Origin: Enterovirga rhinocerotis
GTDB taxonomy: Bacteria; Pseudomonadota; Alphaproteobacteria; Rhizobiales; Beijerinckiaceae
Reading direction: 5' to 3'
NCBI RefSeq assembly: GCF_004363955.1
Contig: NZ_SNZR01000016.1
Location: 235,157 to 299,156, forward strand
DNA: 64,000 bases
The translations under genes and the position numbers were made by a program. Below, piece by piece: positions 28,525 to 36,889 of the stretch (positions are counted from its first letter, which is position 1; every line of letters starts with the position of its first letter). The notes beneath the pieces were generated by a model. That model made no database searches. It saw nothing but the letters and a program-made list of their open reading frames with translations, and was not told where the DNA came from.

Positions 28525-29832
28525 ATGGCGCGTTGGCTGAAGCGGGGACGCGAGGCGGCCGTGGTGGCGGAGCAGGATGCCGCCGTCCGGGCGACGGTCG
28601 AGGGCATCCTCGACGATATCGTCAAGCGCGGCGACGAGGCCGTGCGCGAGTACTCGGCGAAGTTCGACCGCTGGGAGCGGGACGATTACCGCCTCTCGCG
28701 CGACGAGATCGACGCCTGCGTCGCGCAGCTCTCGAAGCGGGACCTCGAGGACATCAGGTTCGCCCAGGCCCAGGTGCGGAACTTCGCCCAGGTCCAGAAG
28801 GACGCCCTGCGCGACGTCGAGGTGGAGACGCTGCCGGGGATCGTCCTCGGCCACAAGAACATCCCCGTGAACGCGGTCGGCTGCTACGTGCCGGGCGGCA
28901 AGTACCCGCTCCTCGCCTCGGCCCACATGTCGGTCGTGACCGCCAAGGTCGCGGGGGTGAAGCGGATCGTGACCTGCGCGCCGCCCTTCGAGGGCAAGCC
29001 CGCGGCCGCCATCGTCGCGGCCCAGCACCTCGCCGGCGCGGACGAGATCTACTGCATGGGCGGCGTGCAGGCCGTCGGCGCCATGGCGCTCGGCACGGCC
29101 TCGATCGCGCCCGTGGACATGCTGGTCGGGCCCGGCAACGCCTATGTGGCGGAAGCGAAGCGCCAGCTCTTCGGCCGGGTCGGGATCGACCTCCTTGCCG
29201 GCCCGACCGAGACGCTCGTGATCGCCGACGATTCGGTCGACGGCGAGATCTGCGCGACCGACCTTCTCGGCCAGGCCGAACACGGCCCGACCTCGCCCGC
29301 GATCCTGCTGACGAATTCCGAGAGCCTCGCCCGCGACACGATGGCCGAGATCGAGCGCCTGCTCGGCATCCTGCCGACCGCAGCCGTCGCGCGGAAGGCG
29401 TGGGAGGATTGCGGCGAGGTGATCGTCTGCGAGGACCAGGACGAGATGGTGCGCGAGGCCGACCGCATCGCCTCCGAGCACGTCCAGGTCATGACCCGCC
29501 ACCCGGATTACTTCCTCGACCGGATGACGAATTACGGCGCGCTGTTCCTCGGCCCGCGCACCAACGTCTCCTACGGCGACAAGGTCATCGGCACGAACCA
29601 CACCCTGCCGACGCAGAAGGGCGCGCGCTATACCGGCGGCCTCTGGGTCGGCAAGTTCCTGAAGACCTGCACCTACCAGCGCGTCCTGACCGACGAGGCC
29701 TCGGCGAAGATCGGCGAGGTCTGCTCGCGGCTGTGCATGCTGGAGGGCTTCGTCGGCCATGCCGAACAGGCCAATGTCCGCGTGCGCCGCTACGGCCGCA
29801 AGAACGTGCCCTACGGGGCGGCGGCGGAATAG
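28525..29832 (+). CDS. HisD-family dehydrogenase (HpsN-like clade)
   Basis: This 435-residue zinc- and NAD-dependent enzyme has the histidinol dehydrogenase fold. Zinc and catalytic motifs are present: [25 protein letters not shown] (Glu-His pair), [13 protein letters not shown] and a C-terminal [19 protein letters not shown]. The opening [17 protein letters not shown] and several loops resemble the paralogous group that includes sulfopropanediol dehydrogenase (HpsN) more than biosynthetic HisD. No his genes are nearby, so I do not name it hisD. GGGAGG precedes the ATG. Substrate is unproven. Confidence 0.82.
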   Translation: MARWLKRGREAAVVAEQDAAVRATVEGILDDIVKRGDEAVREYSAKFDRWERDDYRLSRDEIDACVAQLSKRDLEDIRFAQAQVRNFAQVQKDALRDVEVETLPGIVLGHKNIPVNAVGCYVPGGKYPLLASAHMSVVTAKVAGVKRIVTCAPPFEGKPAAAIVAAQHLAGADEIYCMGGVQAVGAMALGTASIAPVDMLVGPGNAYVAEAKRQLFGRVGIDLLAGPTETLVIADDSVDGEICATDLLGQAEHGPTSPAILLTNSESLARDTMAEIERLLGILPTAAVARKAWEDCGEVIVCEDQDEMVREADRIASEHVQVMTRHPDYFLDRMTNYGALFLGPRTNVSYGDKVIGTNHTLPTQKGARYTGGLWVGKFLKTCTYQRVLTDEASAKIGEVCSRLCMLEGFVGHAEQANVRVRRYGRKNVPYGAAAE

Positions 29833-29932
29833 GGGACCCGCAGATCGAGCGTGCGGCGGAAACGTCGGGTTAGGAGATGGGCACATAGACACGCGGCATG
29901 CGCCTCACGTTCCAAGAGCCGATCGAGACCCC

Positions 29933-30895
29933 GTGACGTCCGGTGGCGATCCCGCTTCCGCGGAGCGGCGCGCATCCCTCTACGACCGGGCGTCGCGGCT
30001 CGCCCGTTTCGGTGCGTGGGAATGCGATCTCGCCACCGAGCGGCTGACATGGACGGCGGGCGTCCATGCCATCTTCGATTACCCCACCGACCTGCCGCTC
30101 GAGCGGCGGGCGACCCTCGGCTTCTATCTCGACGAATCCCGGCGGGACATGGAGCGCATGCGCGCCGAGGCGATCCGGAGCGGCCAGGGCTTCGTCATCG
30201 ACGCTCGGATCAGGACCTATCGCGGCGAGGATCGCTGGATGCGGCTCTCGGTCGAGGCGGAGATCGAGGGCGGCCGGGTCGTCCGCATCTTCGGCGGCAA
30301 GCAGGACATCACGGCGGATCGGGCGGCGCTGGAGCGCTTCAAGGCGATGGCGGAGCGCGACGCTCTGACCGGCCTGCCCAATCGCGCGGTCTTCGATGCG
30401 CGCTACAAGGCCGTCGTGGACGACACGCTCCATCACGGCTTCGTCTCAGCGCTCCTCCTGATCGATCTCGACCGTTTCAAGCCGATCAACGACAGGTTCG
30501 GGCATCTCGCCGGCGATGCGTGCCTGTGCGAGACCGCGATGCGGCTTCGCCGCGTGCTGGGCGGCGTGCCGGGAGGGGCGTCGCTCATCGCGCGCATCGG
30601 CGGCGACGAATTTGCCGTCCTGCTGCCGGCGCCGCTCGGGCGCGCCCGGATCGGACGCATCCTCGATCGGGCGGCGGCCGAGTTGCGGCGTCCCTTCGTC
30701 TGGAACGGGATCCGCCTCGATATGGCCTGCTCGATCGGCGTGACGCTCGTTTCCCCCCTGGCCGGCCGCCGGGCCACGGCGCTGTTCGCGGAGGCGGATT
30801 CGGCGCTCTACGCGGCGAAGGCGGCGGGCCCGAACAGCATTGCCTTCTTCGGAGAAGAGGCGACCCCACTCCGGGATCGCCTGCGCGCCGGCTGA
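29933..30895 (+). CDS. PAS-GGDEF diguanylate cyclase
   Basis: This 320-residue signalling protein has an N-terminal PAS fold (about residues 20-125, LARFGAWECDLATERLTW to FGGKQDIT) and a GGDEF domain (about 135-305). The active site reads IGGDEFAVLL, so c-di-GMP synthesis is likely. DALTGLPNRAVFDARY and LLLIDLDRFKPINDRFGHLAGD are the other conserved blocks. No RxxD inhibitory site is obvious four residues before GGDEF. The start is a GTG at 29933, because the frame upstream reads through hisD-like sequence in the wrong register. No membrane segments are visible, so it is probably cytosolic. Confidence 0.9.
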   Translation: MTSGGDPASAERRASLYDRASRLARFGAWECDLATERLTWTAGVHAIFDYPTDLPLERRATLGFYLDESRRDMERMRAEAIRSGQGFVIDARIRTYRGEDRWMRLSVEAEIEGGRVVRIFGGKQDITADRAALERFKAMAERDALTGLPNRAVFDARYKAVVDDTLHHGFVSALLLIDLDRFKPINDRFGHLAGDACLCETAMRLRRVLGGVPGGASLIARIGGDEFAVLLPAPLGRARIGRILDRAAAELRRPFVWNGIRLDMACSIGVTLVSPLAGRRATALFAEADSALYAAKAAGPNSIAFFGEEATPLRDRLRAG

Positions 30896-30929
30896 GACGC
30901 GCCGCACCGCCAGCGGGCGGCGCTCGCGA

Positions 30930-32498
30930 TCAGTCCGCCGGCATCGCTCGGGCCCGAATTCCCTCATCGCGCCAGGAGCGCCCTCGCCAGGCGATGTGCC
31001 CGTCGGGACGGATCAGGTAGGCCGCGCGCCCGCTGCCATAGGCGGACGCGAAGGCGCCGCCGGCATCCGACACGAAGAGGGGCTCGGGCCGGAGCGAGGG
31101 CGTGACGACGACGATGCGGACGGCCCGGCCCCGCTCCGCCTCGGCGGCCCAGGCGACGATCTCGTCGTGCTCGGCTGCCGCGACATCCGCTCCCGTCTGC
31201 ACCAGCACGACGTCGTCCGTGCCGCGCAGGAGGTCGAAGAGCCGGAGCGGGAAGCCGATGCCGTGGCGCCGGAGTCCGCCGGCATCGGGCGCGCGGTCGC
31301 CGGCCCGGGGGCCGGGCGCATCCGGATCGCCCTCGTCCGACACGAAGGGCGTGCCGCGATAGGTGATGTCGACCTGCGAATCGGCGGCTCGGCTCGGCGA
31401 TCCGCCGCCTTCGCGGCCATAGGATTCGCTCGCCGCCTGGGTCCGCGCGACGACGGCGGCCCCGACCGGCCGGCGCTCGGCCTCGTAGCTGTCGAGCAGG
31501 GCGGCCGGCGCCTCGCCGCGGAGGACGCGGGCGAGCTTCCAGGCGAGGTTGTAGGCGTCGCCGATCCCCGTATTCATCCCCTGCCCGCCGGTCGGCGGGT
31601 GGATATGCGCCGCGTCGCCCGCGATGAAGGCGCGGCCGACGCGGTAGTTTGCGGCGAGCCTCATGCTGATCCGGTAGAGCGAGGACCAGCGCAGGTCCGA
31701 CAGGCGCGGCCTCTCGGGAACGAGATCGTCGGCCACGGCCTGGAGGTCGGTGAGGGACGGGCCCGGCAGCTCGTCCTGGATGCCGTGATCGGAGCCGCCC
31801 GAAGCGGAGCCCGCGGGCGCCAGCATCGAGACGCGGTAGCGGCCCTTCTCCGGCAGCGGGATGGCGATGAACATGTCGGGCGGGCCGCCTTCGACGAGCC
31901 GCAGCGCGCGCAGGGCCATTCCGTAGGGCAGGTCCCAGTCGATCCGCACATCGCCCAGCATGAAGGGCCAGGGATAGGCCTCGCCTTCGAAACCGATGGA
32001 GAGCGCGTGGCGCACGGCGCTGTGAGCCCCGTCGCAGCCGACGACATAGCGGAACCGGGCGGTCTCGCTCGCGCCCTCCGGTCCCGACAGCGTGACCGAG
32101 ACCCCCTCGTCGTCCTGGCGAAGCCCGGACAGCGCCACGCCGCGCTCGACGGCGATGCCGAGCCGCGCGAGGTGGCGCGTCAGGATCCGCTCGGTCTCGT
32201 ATTGCGGCAGCCCGAGTTCGGCATAGGGGAGGCCGAGATCGGGCTTCATCGCGTCGCGGGCCGCACCGCCGACGATCGAGCGCAGGCCCGTCAGCCACAG
32301 CCCGGCCTCCGTCATGTCGCGCGCGACGCCCATGTCCTCGAAGATCTCGAGCGTGCGCGGGGTGACGCCGATGGCGCGGCAATAGGGCGAGGGGCTCGGC
32401 GCCCGGTCTATGATCCGCGGGCGCGCGCCGTGCCGGGCGAGTTCCGCGGCGAGGGTCAGCCCCACGGGGCCGGCGCCGACGACGAGCACCTCGGACAT
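30930..32498 (-). CDS. FAD-dependent aromatic monooxygenase (PHBH-fold, thioredoxin-like C-terminus)
   Basis: This 522-residue enzyme has the N-terminal VLVVGAGPVGLTLAAELARHG motif, the mid FAD motif GRAFIAGDAAHIHPPTGGQGMNTGIGDAYNLAWKL, and a C-terminal thioredoxin-like domain ending RAAYLIRPDGHIAWRGR. This layout is shared by MhpA, phenol 2-monooxygenase-like and polyketide hydroxylases. The C-terminal YLIRPDGHIAWR is typical of the group that hydroxylates aromatic or polyketide rings. A strong GGAGGGG precedes the ATG. There are no catabolic partner genes nearby. Confidence 0.9.
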   Translation of the reverse strand: MSEVLVVGAGPVGLTLAAELARHGARPRIIDRAPSPSPYCRAIGVTPRTLEIFEDMGVARDMTEAGLWLTGLRSIVGGAARDAMKPDLGLPYAELGLPQYETERILTRHLARLGIAVERGVALSGLRQDDEGVSVTLSGPEGASETARFRYVVGCDGAHSAVRHALSIGFEGEAYPWPFMLGDVRIDWDLPYGMALRALRLVEGGPPDMFIAIPLPEKGRYRVSMLAPAGSASGGSDHGIQDELPGPSLTDLQAVADDLVPERPRLSDLRWSSLYRISMRLAANYRVGRAFIAGDAAHIHPPTGGQGMNTGIGDAYNLAWKLARVLRGEAPAALLDSYEAERRPVGAAVVARTQAASESYGREGGGSPSRAADSQVDITYRGTPFVSDEGDPDAPGPRAGDRAPDAGGLRRHGIGFPLRLFDLLRGTDDVVLVQTGADVAAAEHDEIVAWAAEAERGRAVRIVVVTPSLRPEPLFVSDAGGAFASAYGSGRAAYLIRPDGHIAWRGRSWRDEGIRARAMPAD

Positions 32499-32531
32499 GT
32501 TCCCCTCCTTACGGAGCCGCCGCGCTCCTGC

Positions 32532-33071
32532 TCAGGGCCGCGGCTCCCGCGATGCGCGCATCGTGTATTTGTAGGCCCAGACCAGCGCGAGCACGGTCGC
32601 GACGATGTCGAGCCGCTGTGGGATCTGCGGCAGGTAGATCATCGCGGCATCGGCCGCGACGAGGACGGCGAAGGCGGCGGCCCAGACGAGGGTGATGCGC
32701 CGGTTCGTCTCCATGAAGCCGGCCGATTGCCACCGCTCGGCGGGCACGCTCTCGCGGGCATATTGGAGCGTGAAGGGCTGTCCGATCGCGAGCGAGGCCA
32801 GCACGATCGCGAGAAGACCGCCATCGACGACGAGGCGCACCGCCGGGATGGTCCAAACCGTCCCCGTCGCGGCCGTGTACAGCGCGAGCGCGCCGAACAG
32901 CAGCATCGTGCCGAGTTCGAGGATCTTGAGGGACCGGCCGAGGATCAGGCGGTCGCGCAAGATGAGCAGGCAGGCCGCCGCCGCGCCGGCCCACATCCCC
33001 GCCTGGGGATAGCCGACATGGAGAAGGACGGCGAAGACGGCGAAGGGGGAGAAGCTGACGAGGAGGTTCAC
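32532..33071 (-). CDS. Integral membrane protein of unknown function
   Basis: This 179-residue hydrophobic protein has about six predicted helices and short loops. It carries no motif that I can tie to a family beyond a general resemblance to alphaproteobacterial intracellular septation-like or DUF membrane proteins. A charged loop (QYARESVPAERWQSAGF) lies between the third and fifth helices. It is upstream of the monooxygenase gene on the same strand with a 33-base gap and may be co-transcribed with it. Confidence 0.75.
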   Translation of the reverse strand: MNLLVSFSPFAVFAVLLHVGYPQAGMWAGAAAACLLILRDRLILGRSLKILELGTMLLFGALALYTAATGTVWTIPAVRLVVDGGLLAIVLASLAIGQPFTLQYARESVPAERWQSAGFMETNRRITLVWAAAFAVLVAADAAMIYLPQIPQRLDIVATVLALVWAYKYTMRASREPRP

Positions 33072-33170
33072 GGGCAGGTTTCTCCCGAATACGCGCTGCC
33101 GAGGCCCGGGCGGTATCGCATCCGGTCCTTCGCACGGACCGGCCCGGCGTGGGAGAGCCTTCTCGCCGGC

Positions 33171-33899
33171 TCAGTCGCGCGTGATCGCGCGCGCGATCCG
33201 CTCCAGGGCGGCGTCGCGGAGGCCGAAGGCCTGGAGCGAGGCGACCGTCCGGTCGAAGTAATCGAGGCAGGAGCCGAGTTCGCCGCTCGCACGGCGGATG
33301 CGCTCGGCCGCCTCGGCCTCGTCCATGAAGCCGATATAGCGGGCATGGTCCGGGTTCACGACGAAGGTGACGGCCCGCACGGGACCCGCCTCGGTCGCCA
33401 CCCTGACCCAGCGCGCGAGATAGGAGCCGGACAGCATCTCGCGCCGCCAGACCAGACGGAGCTCGTCGCGCGCCTGCTGGGCGGCGATCCGGAAGGCCAT
33501 GCCGCGGCAGGCTCCCCCGCGATCGAGGGCGAGCATGAGGCCCGGGCAATCGGGCGAGCCCCGCCCGCGCGTCAGGTTCAGGCAGAAGCGGCGGTGCCAG
33601 CCCCGGATCGTGCCGAGCCGCTGCTCGTCGTAGAGGAAGGCGGGGTTCCACATCAGCGAGCCGTACCCGAACACCCAGAGATCCTCGCCCTGAGCATGGC
33701 CCGCGAGGGCCTCGTCCAGGGAGGCCTCGATCTCCTCGTCGGAGCGGATCGGGAAGTCGGGTGCGGCGCGCTTGCGGATCGCCGCGAGATGGGCGCCGCT
33801 GAGCAGCCGCTCGCGCGTGATCACGAATCCCTCGCGCCCCGTCTGCGATCCGCCGTCGCTCACGCTGCCCGCTCCCTCTGCCGCCTGCGCGCCATACAT
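33171..33899 (-). CDS. chaC: ChaC-type glutathione-specific gamma-glutamylcyclotransferase
   Basis: This 242-residue cytosolic enzyme should cleave glutathione to 5-oxoproline and Cys-Gly. The substrate-binding FGYGSLMWNPAF (about residues 80-91) and the catalytic glutamate in LVWRREMLSG are present. The C-terminal half has LGSCLDYFDRTVASLQAFGL as in ChaC. I start at the ATG at 33899. A TTG four codons earlier is possible. An AT-rich patch just upstream (agaataatcttctatgg) probably contains its promoter. Confidence 0.92.
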   Translation of the reverse strand: MYGAQAAEGAGSVSDGGSQTGREGFVITRERLLSGAHLAAIRKRAAPDFPIRSDEEIEASLDEALAGHAQGEDLWVFGYGSLMWNPAFLYDEQRLGTIRGWHRRFCLNLTRGRGSPDCPGLMLALDRGGACRGMAFRIAAQQARDELRLVWRREMLSGSYLARWVRVATEAGPVRAVTFVVNPDHARYIGFMDEAEAAERIRRASGELGSCLDYFDRTVASLQAFGLRDAALERIARAITRD

Positions 33900-34021
33900 G
33901 TCCCGCGCCAAGAATAATCTTCTATGGGCGCGGGGGCGGGCGAATGCGAGGCTTAAGACCCGCGTGCGGGGCGGATCGGCCGTGAGGCGGGGTCAGGGCC
34001 GGCGGCGGGAGCGGCGCGGGC

Positions 34022-34801
34022 TCACCACCAGAGGGCGGCCCCGGTCGCATCCTGCGCGGCCGCCTCGGGCGCCTTGAGCGAGCGGTCGAGACTCGCCAGC
34101 AGGCGCCGGGTCGCGTCCTCGAAGGCATGGGACGAGCGCTCCCGCGGCCGGGCGAGGCCGAGCGGCACCTCGTCGTCGATCCGGCCCGGTTTCGGCCGCA
34201 TCACGAAGGCCCGGTCGGCGAGCGCCGCGGCCTCGCCGACATCGTGCGTCACGAGGACGACCATCGGCCGGCTCTCCGCCCACAGGCCGAGCAGATGCTC
34301 GTGCAGGCTGGCGCGCGTGAAGGCGTCGAGCGCCGAGAAGGGCTCGTCGAGGAGGAGCAGCTTCGGTTCGGTGACGAAGGCGCGGGCGATCGCGACGCGC
34401 TGCTGCTGGCCGCCGGACAGCTCCTTCGGCCAGCGTGCCGCATGGCCGGCGAGCCCGACCTTCTCGAGGGCATGGGCGATCCGCCCCTTCGCCTCGGCCG
34501 AGCTCCGGTCCGCGAGGCCGAAGCCGACATTCTGCGCCACGGTGAGCCAGGGCAGGAGGCGCGGCTCCTGGAAGACGATGCCGACGCTCGGGTGCGGCTC
34601 GGTGATCGGCACCCCGTCGAGGGTGATGCCGCCGCGGCTCGCGACGTCGAGTCCGGCGAGGAGCCGCAGGAGGGTCGTCTTGCCGCAGCCCGATCCGCCG
34701 ATCAGCGCCACGATCTCGGATTCGGCCACGGTGAGCGTGATGTCGGAGAGCGCGACGGTGCCGTCGGCATAGGTCTTCGACAGGCGATCGAGAGAGAGCA
34801 T
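34022..34801 (-). CDS. ssuB: ABC transporter ATP-binding protein, sulfonate/nitrate/taurine type
   Basis: This 259-residue ATPase has Walker A (GGSGCGKTTLLRLL), signature (LSGGQQQRVAIARAF), Walker B (LLLLDEPFSALD) and the H-loop (VTHDVGEAAAL). The family (SsuB/TauB/NrtD) energises uptake of alkanesulfonates, taurine, nitrate or thiamine precursors. Its ATG overlaps the permease stop by one base (TGATG), so the two are coupled. The solute is set by the binding protein upstream in the operon. Confidence 0.93.
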   Translation of the reverse strand: MLSLDRLSKTYADGTVALSDITLTVAESEIVALIGGSGCGKTTLLRLLAGLDVASRGGITLDGVPITEPHPSVGIVFQEPRLLPWLTVAQNVGFGLADRSSAEAKGRIAHALEKVGLAGHAARWPKELSGGQQQRVAIARAFVTEPKLLLLDEPFSALDAFTRASLHEHLLGLWAESRPMVVLVTHDVGEAAALADRAFVMRPKPGRIDDEVPLGLARPRERSSHAFEDATRRLLASLDRSLKAPEAAAQDATGAALWW

Positions 34802-35655
34802 CAGAGGCGGTCCCGATGCGTGTCCTGCCAGCGCACGAGCGGGCCGGTGAGCGCCACGAGCACCGAATCGGCGAGCTTGCCGAGCAGCGCGAAGGCGATG
34901 ATGGCGGCCAGGATCTGGTCCGGCTTGCCGAGCTGCTGGCCGTCGACCAGGAGGTAGCCGAGGCCTTCGGAGGCGCCCATGAACTCGGCCGCCACCACGA
35001 ACATGAAGCCGAGCCCGAGGCCCGAGCGCAGGGCGGTGACGAGTTCCGGCAGGACGGCGGGCAGGAGAATGCGCCGGGCGAGGGCCGGCGGCGACAGCCG
35101 GAAGACGCGGCCGACCTCGACGAGCTTGCGGTCGACCGACAGGATGCCCCCCATCACGCCGAGATAGACCGGGAAGAAGACGCCGACCGCGATCAGCGCC
35201 ACCTTCGACGCCTCGAAGATGCCGAACCAGAGGATGAAGAGCGGCACCCAGGCGATCGAGGGGATGGCCCGAAGGGCCTGCAGGGTCGGATCGCCGAGGC
35301 GACGGACGAGCGGGCTCGCGCCCGACAGGACCCCGAGGACGATTCCCGCCGCCGCGCCGAGCCCGAAGCCGACGGCGACGCGCCAGCCGGTGGCCCAGAC
35401 ATGCGTCCAGAGTTCGCCGCTGGCGGCCAGCGCCCAGAGGGTGGCGAGGATCCGGCTCGGCGGCGGCATCAGCCTCCCGCTCGCGAGGCCGAGGCTCACC
35501 GCCGCTTCCCAGCCGAGCGCGAGCAGGAGGGGGAGCACGAGGCCGATCGGCCAGAGCAACCGACGCGTCGGGGCGACGCGCCGGGTCCTCGGCGGGTCGG
35601 CCGCGGGCGCGGCTCCAGCGGCGAGTGCAACTCCCTGTTCCAACACCGTCGTCAT
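34801..35655 (-). CDS. ssuC: ABC transporter permease, sulfonate/nitrate/taurine type
   Basis: This 284-residue inner-membrane permease has about six helices and the cytosolic EAA-type loop (ALRAIPSIAWVPLFILWFGIFEASKVALI) that docks the ATPase. The N-terminus (about 30 residues) is Pro/Ala-rich. It follows ssuA after 55 bases and overlaps ssuB by one base, giving the order ssuA-ssuC-ssuB. Confidence 0.93.
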   Translation of the reverse strand: MTTVLEQGVALAAGAAPAADPPRTRRVAPTRRLLWPIGLVLPLLLALGWEAAVSLGLASGRLMPPPSRILATLWALAASGELWTHVWATGWRVAVGFGLGAAAGIVLGVLSGASPLVRRLGDPTLQALRAIPSIAWVPLFILWFGIFEASKVALIAVGVFFPVYLGVMGGILSVDRKLVEVGRVFRLSPPALARRILLPAVLPELVTALRSGLGLGFMFVVAAEFMGASEGLGYLLVDGQQLGKPDQILAAIIAFALLGKLADSVLVALTGPLVRWQDTHRDRL

Positions 35656-35710
35656 CCCGAGATGGCTCGGGCCGCCGGTGTCCGAGGACGCTCCGGCGGC
35701 CGGGCGGGCA

Positions 35711-36685
35711 TCAATTCGTCGTCGTCGCGGCGAGGTAGCTCGGATCGATCAGCGCATCGACGGTCGCCTTCACGTCCACCTTGGCGTCGACGACGCCCGC
35801 GGCCTGGAGGGCGATGCCGGCCGCGAGGATCGAGTCGCGCTGCGGGGCGCCGATGACGCTGTGGGTGAGCTCGGTGCGCTGGTCGATCTGGCGGTCGACC
35901 ACCGGGGCCGGCAGCTTGGTGACGCTGGCGAAGATGCGCTTCAGCTCGGCCGGATGGTCGAGCGACCAGCGCCGCGCCTCCTCGTAGACGCCCAGCACCT
36001 TGCGCACGATCTCGGGGTTCGCCTTGGCGAAGTCCTCCCGCACGTTGAGGATGCCCCAGGTATTGGCCTCGGGCTTGCGGAAGAACAGCACCGCGCCGCC
36101 TTCGACCTCCGCCGCGGCCATCATCGGGTCGAGGCCCGCCCAGGCATCGACATCGCCGCGCTCGAGCGCGAGGCGCCCGTCCGCGTGCTGGAGGAGGACC
36201 AGCCTGACGTCCTTCTCGGTCAGCTTCGCGTCGGCGAGGGCGCGCACGAGGAAGATGTGCGGATCGGTGCCGCGGGTGACGGCGACCCGCTTGCCCTTGA
36301 GGTCCTCGACCTTGGTGACCCCCGTGTCCTTGCGCGTGACGAGCGCGGTCCATTCGGGGCGCGAATAGACGTAGATCGACTTGATCGGGTTGCCGTTGAT
36401 CTTCGCCACCAGGGCGGCCGATCCGGCCGTCGAGCCGAAATCGATCGAGCCTGCATTCAGGAATTCCAGCGCCTTGTTGGAGCCGGCCGCCTGCACCCAG
36501 CGGATGGTGATGCCGTCCTTCTCGAAGGCCTTCTCCAGGAGCTTCTGGTCCTTGAGGACGAGGCTGACCGGGTTATAGGTCGCGAAATCGATCCGGATTT
36601 CCTTCGGGGCCTGCGCGACGGCCGAGCCGCCCGCCATGGCGAGGCCGGCGGCAATCCACAAAACAGAACGGCGTATTAGGGTCAT
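35711..36685 (-). CDS. ssuA: ABC transporter substrate-binding protein, aliphatic sulfonate type
   Basis: This 324-residue periplasmic receptor (SsuA/NMT1-like fold) has a Sec signal ending GGSAVAQA. GSIDFGSTAGSAALVAKINGNPIKSIYVYSR and VEDLKGKRVAVTRGTDPHIFLVRAL are typical of SsuA. The ATG at 36685 is chosen because CAGGAG sits eight bases upstream. The frame extends 33 codons further without family homology. Its promoter side shares 204 bases with ahcY. Sulfonate uptake next to S-adenosylhomocysteine recycling fits sulfur metabolism, but the ligand is not proven. Confidence 0.92.
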   Translation of the reverse strand: MTLIRRSVLWIAAGLAMAGGSAVAQAPKEIRIDFATYNPVSLVLKDQKLLEKAFEKDGITIRWVQAAGSNKALEFLNAGSIDFGSTAGSAALVAKINGNPIKSIYVYSRPEWTALVTRKDTGVTKVEDLKGKRVAVTRGTDPHIFLVRALADAKLTEKDVRLVLLQHADGRLALERGDVDAWAGLDPMMAAAEVEGGAVLFFRKPEANTWGILNVREDFAKANPEIVRKVLGVYEEARRWSLDHPAELKRIFASVTKLPAPVVDRQIDQRTELTHSVIGAPQRDSILAAGIALQAAGVVDAKVDVKATVDALIDPSYLAATTTN

Positions 36686-36777
36686 CGCACAATCTCCTGC
36701 CGGGAATTTCATCCCCGACAAAGAACAGATCGTTCGTTTTGTCAAACGCTCCTGCCGCGCGACGGGCTGCCGATTAG

Positions 36778-36803
36778 AACACATAAAGACATCTTTATAT
36801 GTT
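36778..36803. promoter_or_regulatory. 26-bp palindrome between ssuA and ahcY, candidate operator
   Basis: AACACATAAAGA and TCTTTATATGTT flank a central CA. Eleven of twelve base pairs match between the arms, with a perfect 7-bp core (ATAAAGA/TCTTTAT). It abuts the -35 of the ahcY promoter and lies about 92 bases upstream of ssuA. The position and AT-rich symmetry in very GC-rich DNA point to a dimeric regulator. An ArsR-type SahR regulator is a reasonable guess for ahcY. Confidence 0.7.
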
Positions 36804-36805
36804 GA

Positions 36806-36834
36806 TTGCCTCGGCCCTGGGCCGGTGCTATAGG
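36806..36834 (+). promoter_or_regulatory. ahcY: Sigma-70-type promoter of ahcY
   Basis: TTGCCT (-35) and TATAGG (-10) are separated by 17 bases and lie 56 bases before the ahcY ATG. This implies a leader of about 50 bases, which contains a GGGCGC/GCGCCC hairpin. Confidence 0.55.
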
Positions 36835-36889
36835 CCGCGCGTCTTTCACCGGGCGCATGTCATGGCGCGCCCGCAACAGGAAAGCCCAC

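Noticed and set aside
30840..33917. 1025-residue plus-strand frame opposite the monooxygenase and ChaC genes
   Set aside because: Shadow of minus-strand genes in high-GC DNA. No recognisable domains.
36835..36889. SAM/SAH riboswitch in the ahcY leader
   Set aside because: The leader is only about 50 bases with one simple hairpin. No SAM-II, SAM-V or SAH core motif is recognisable.
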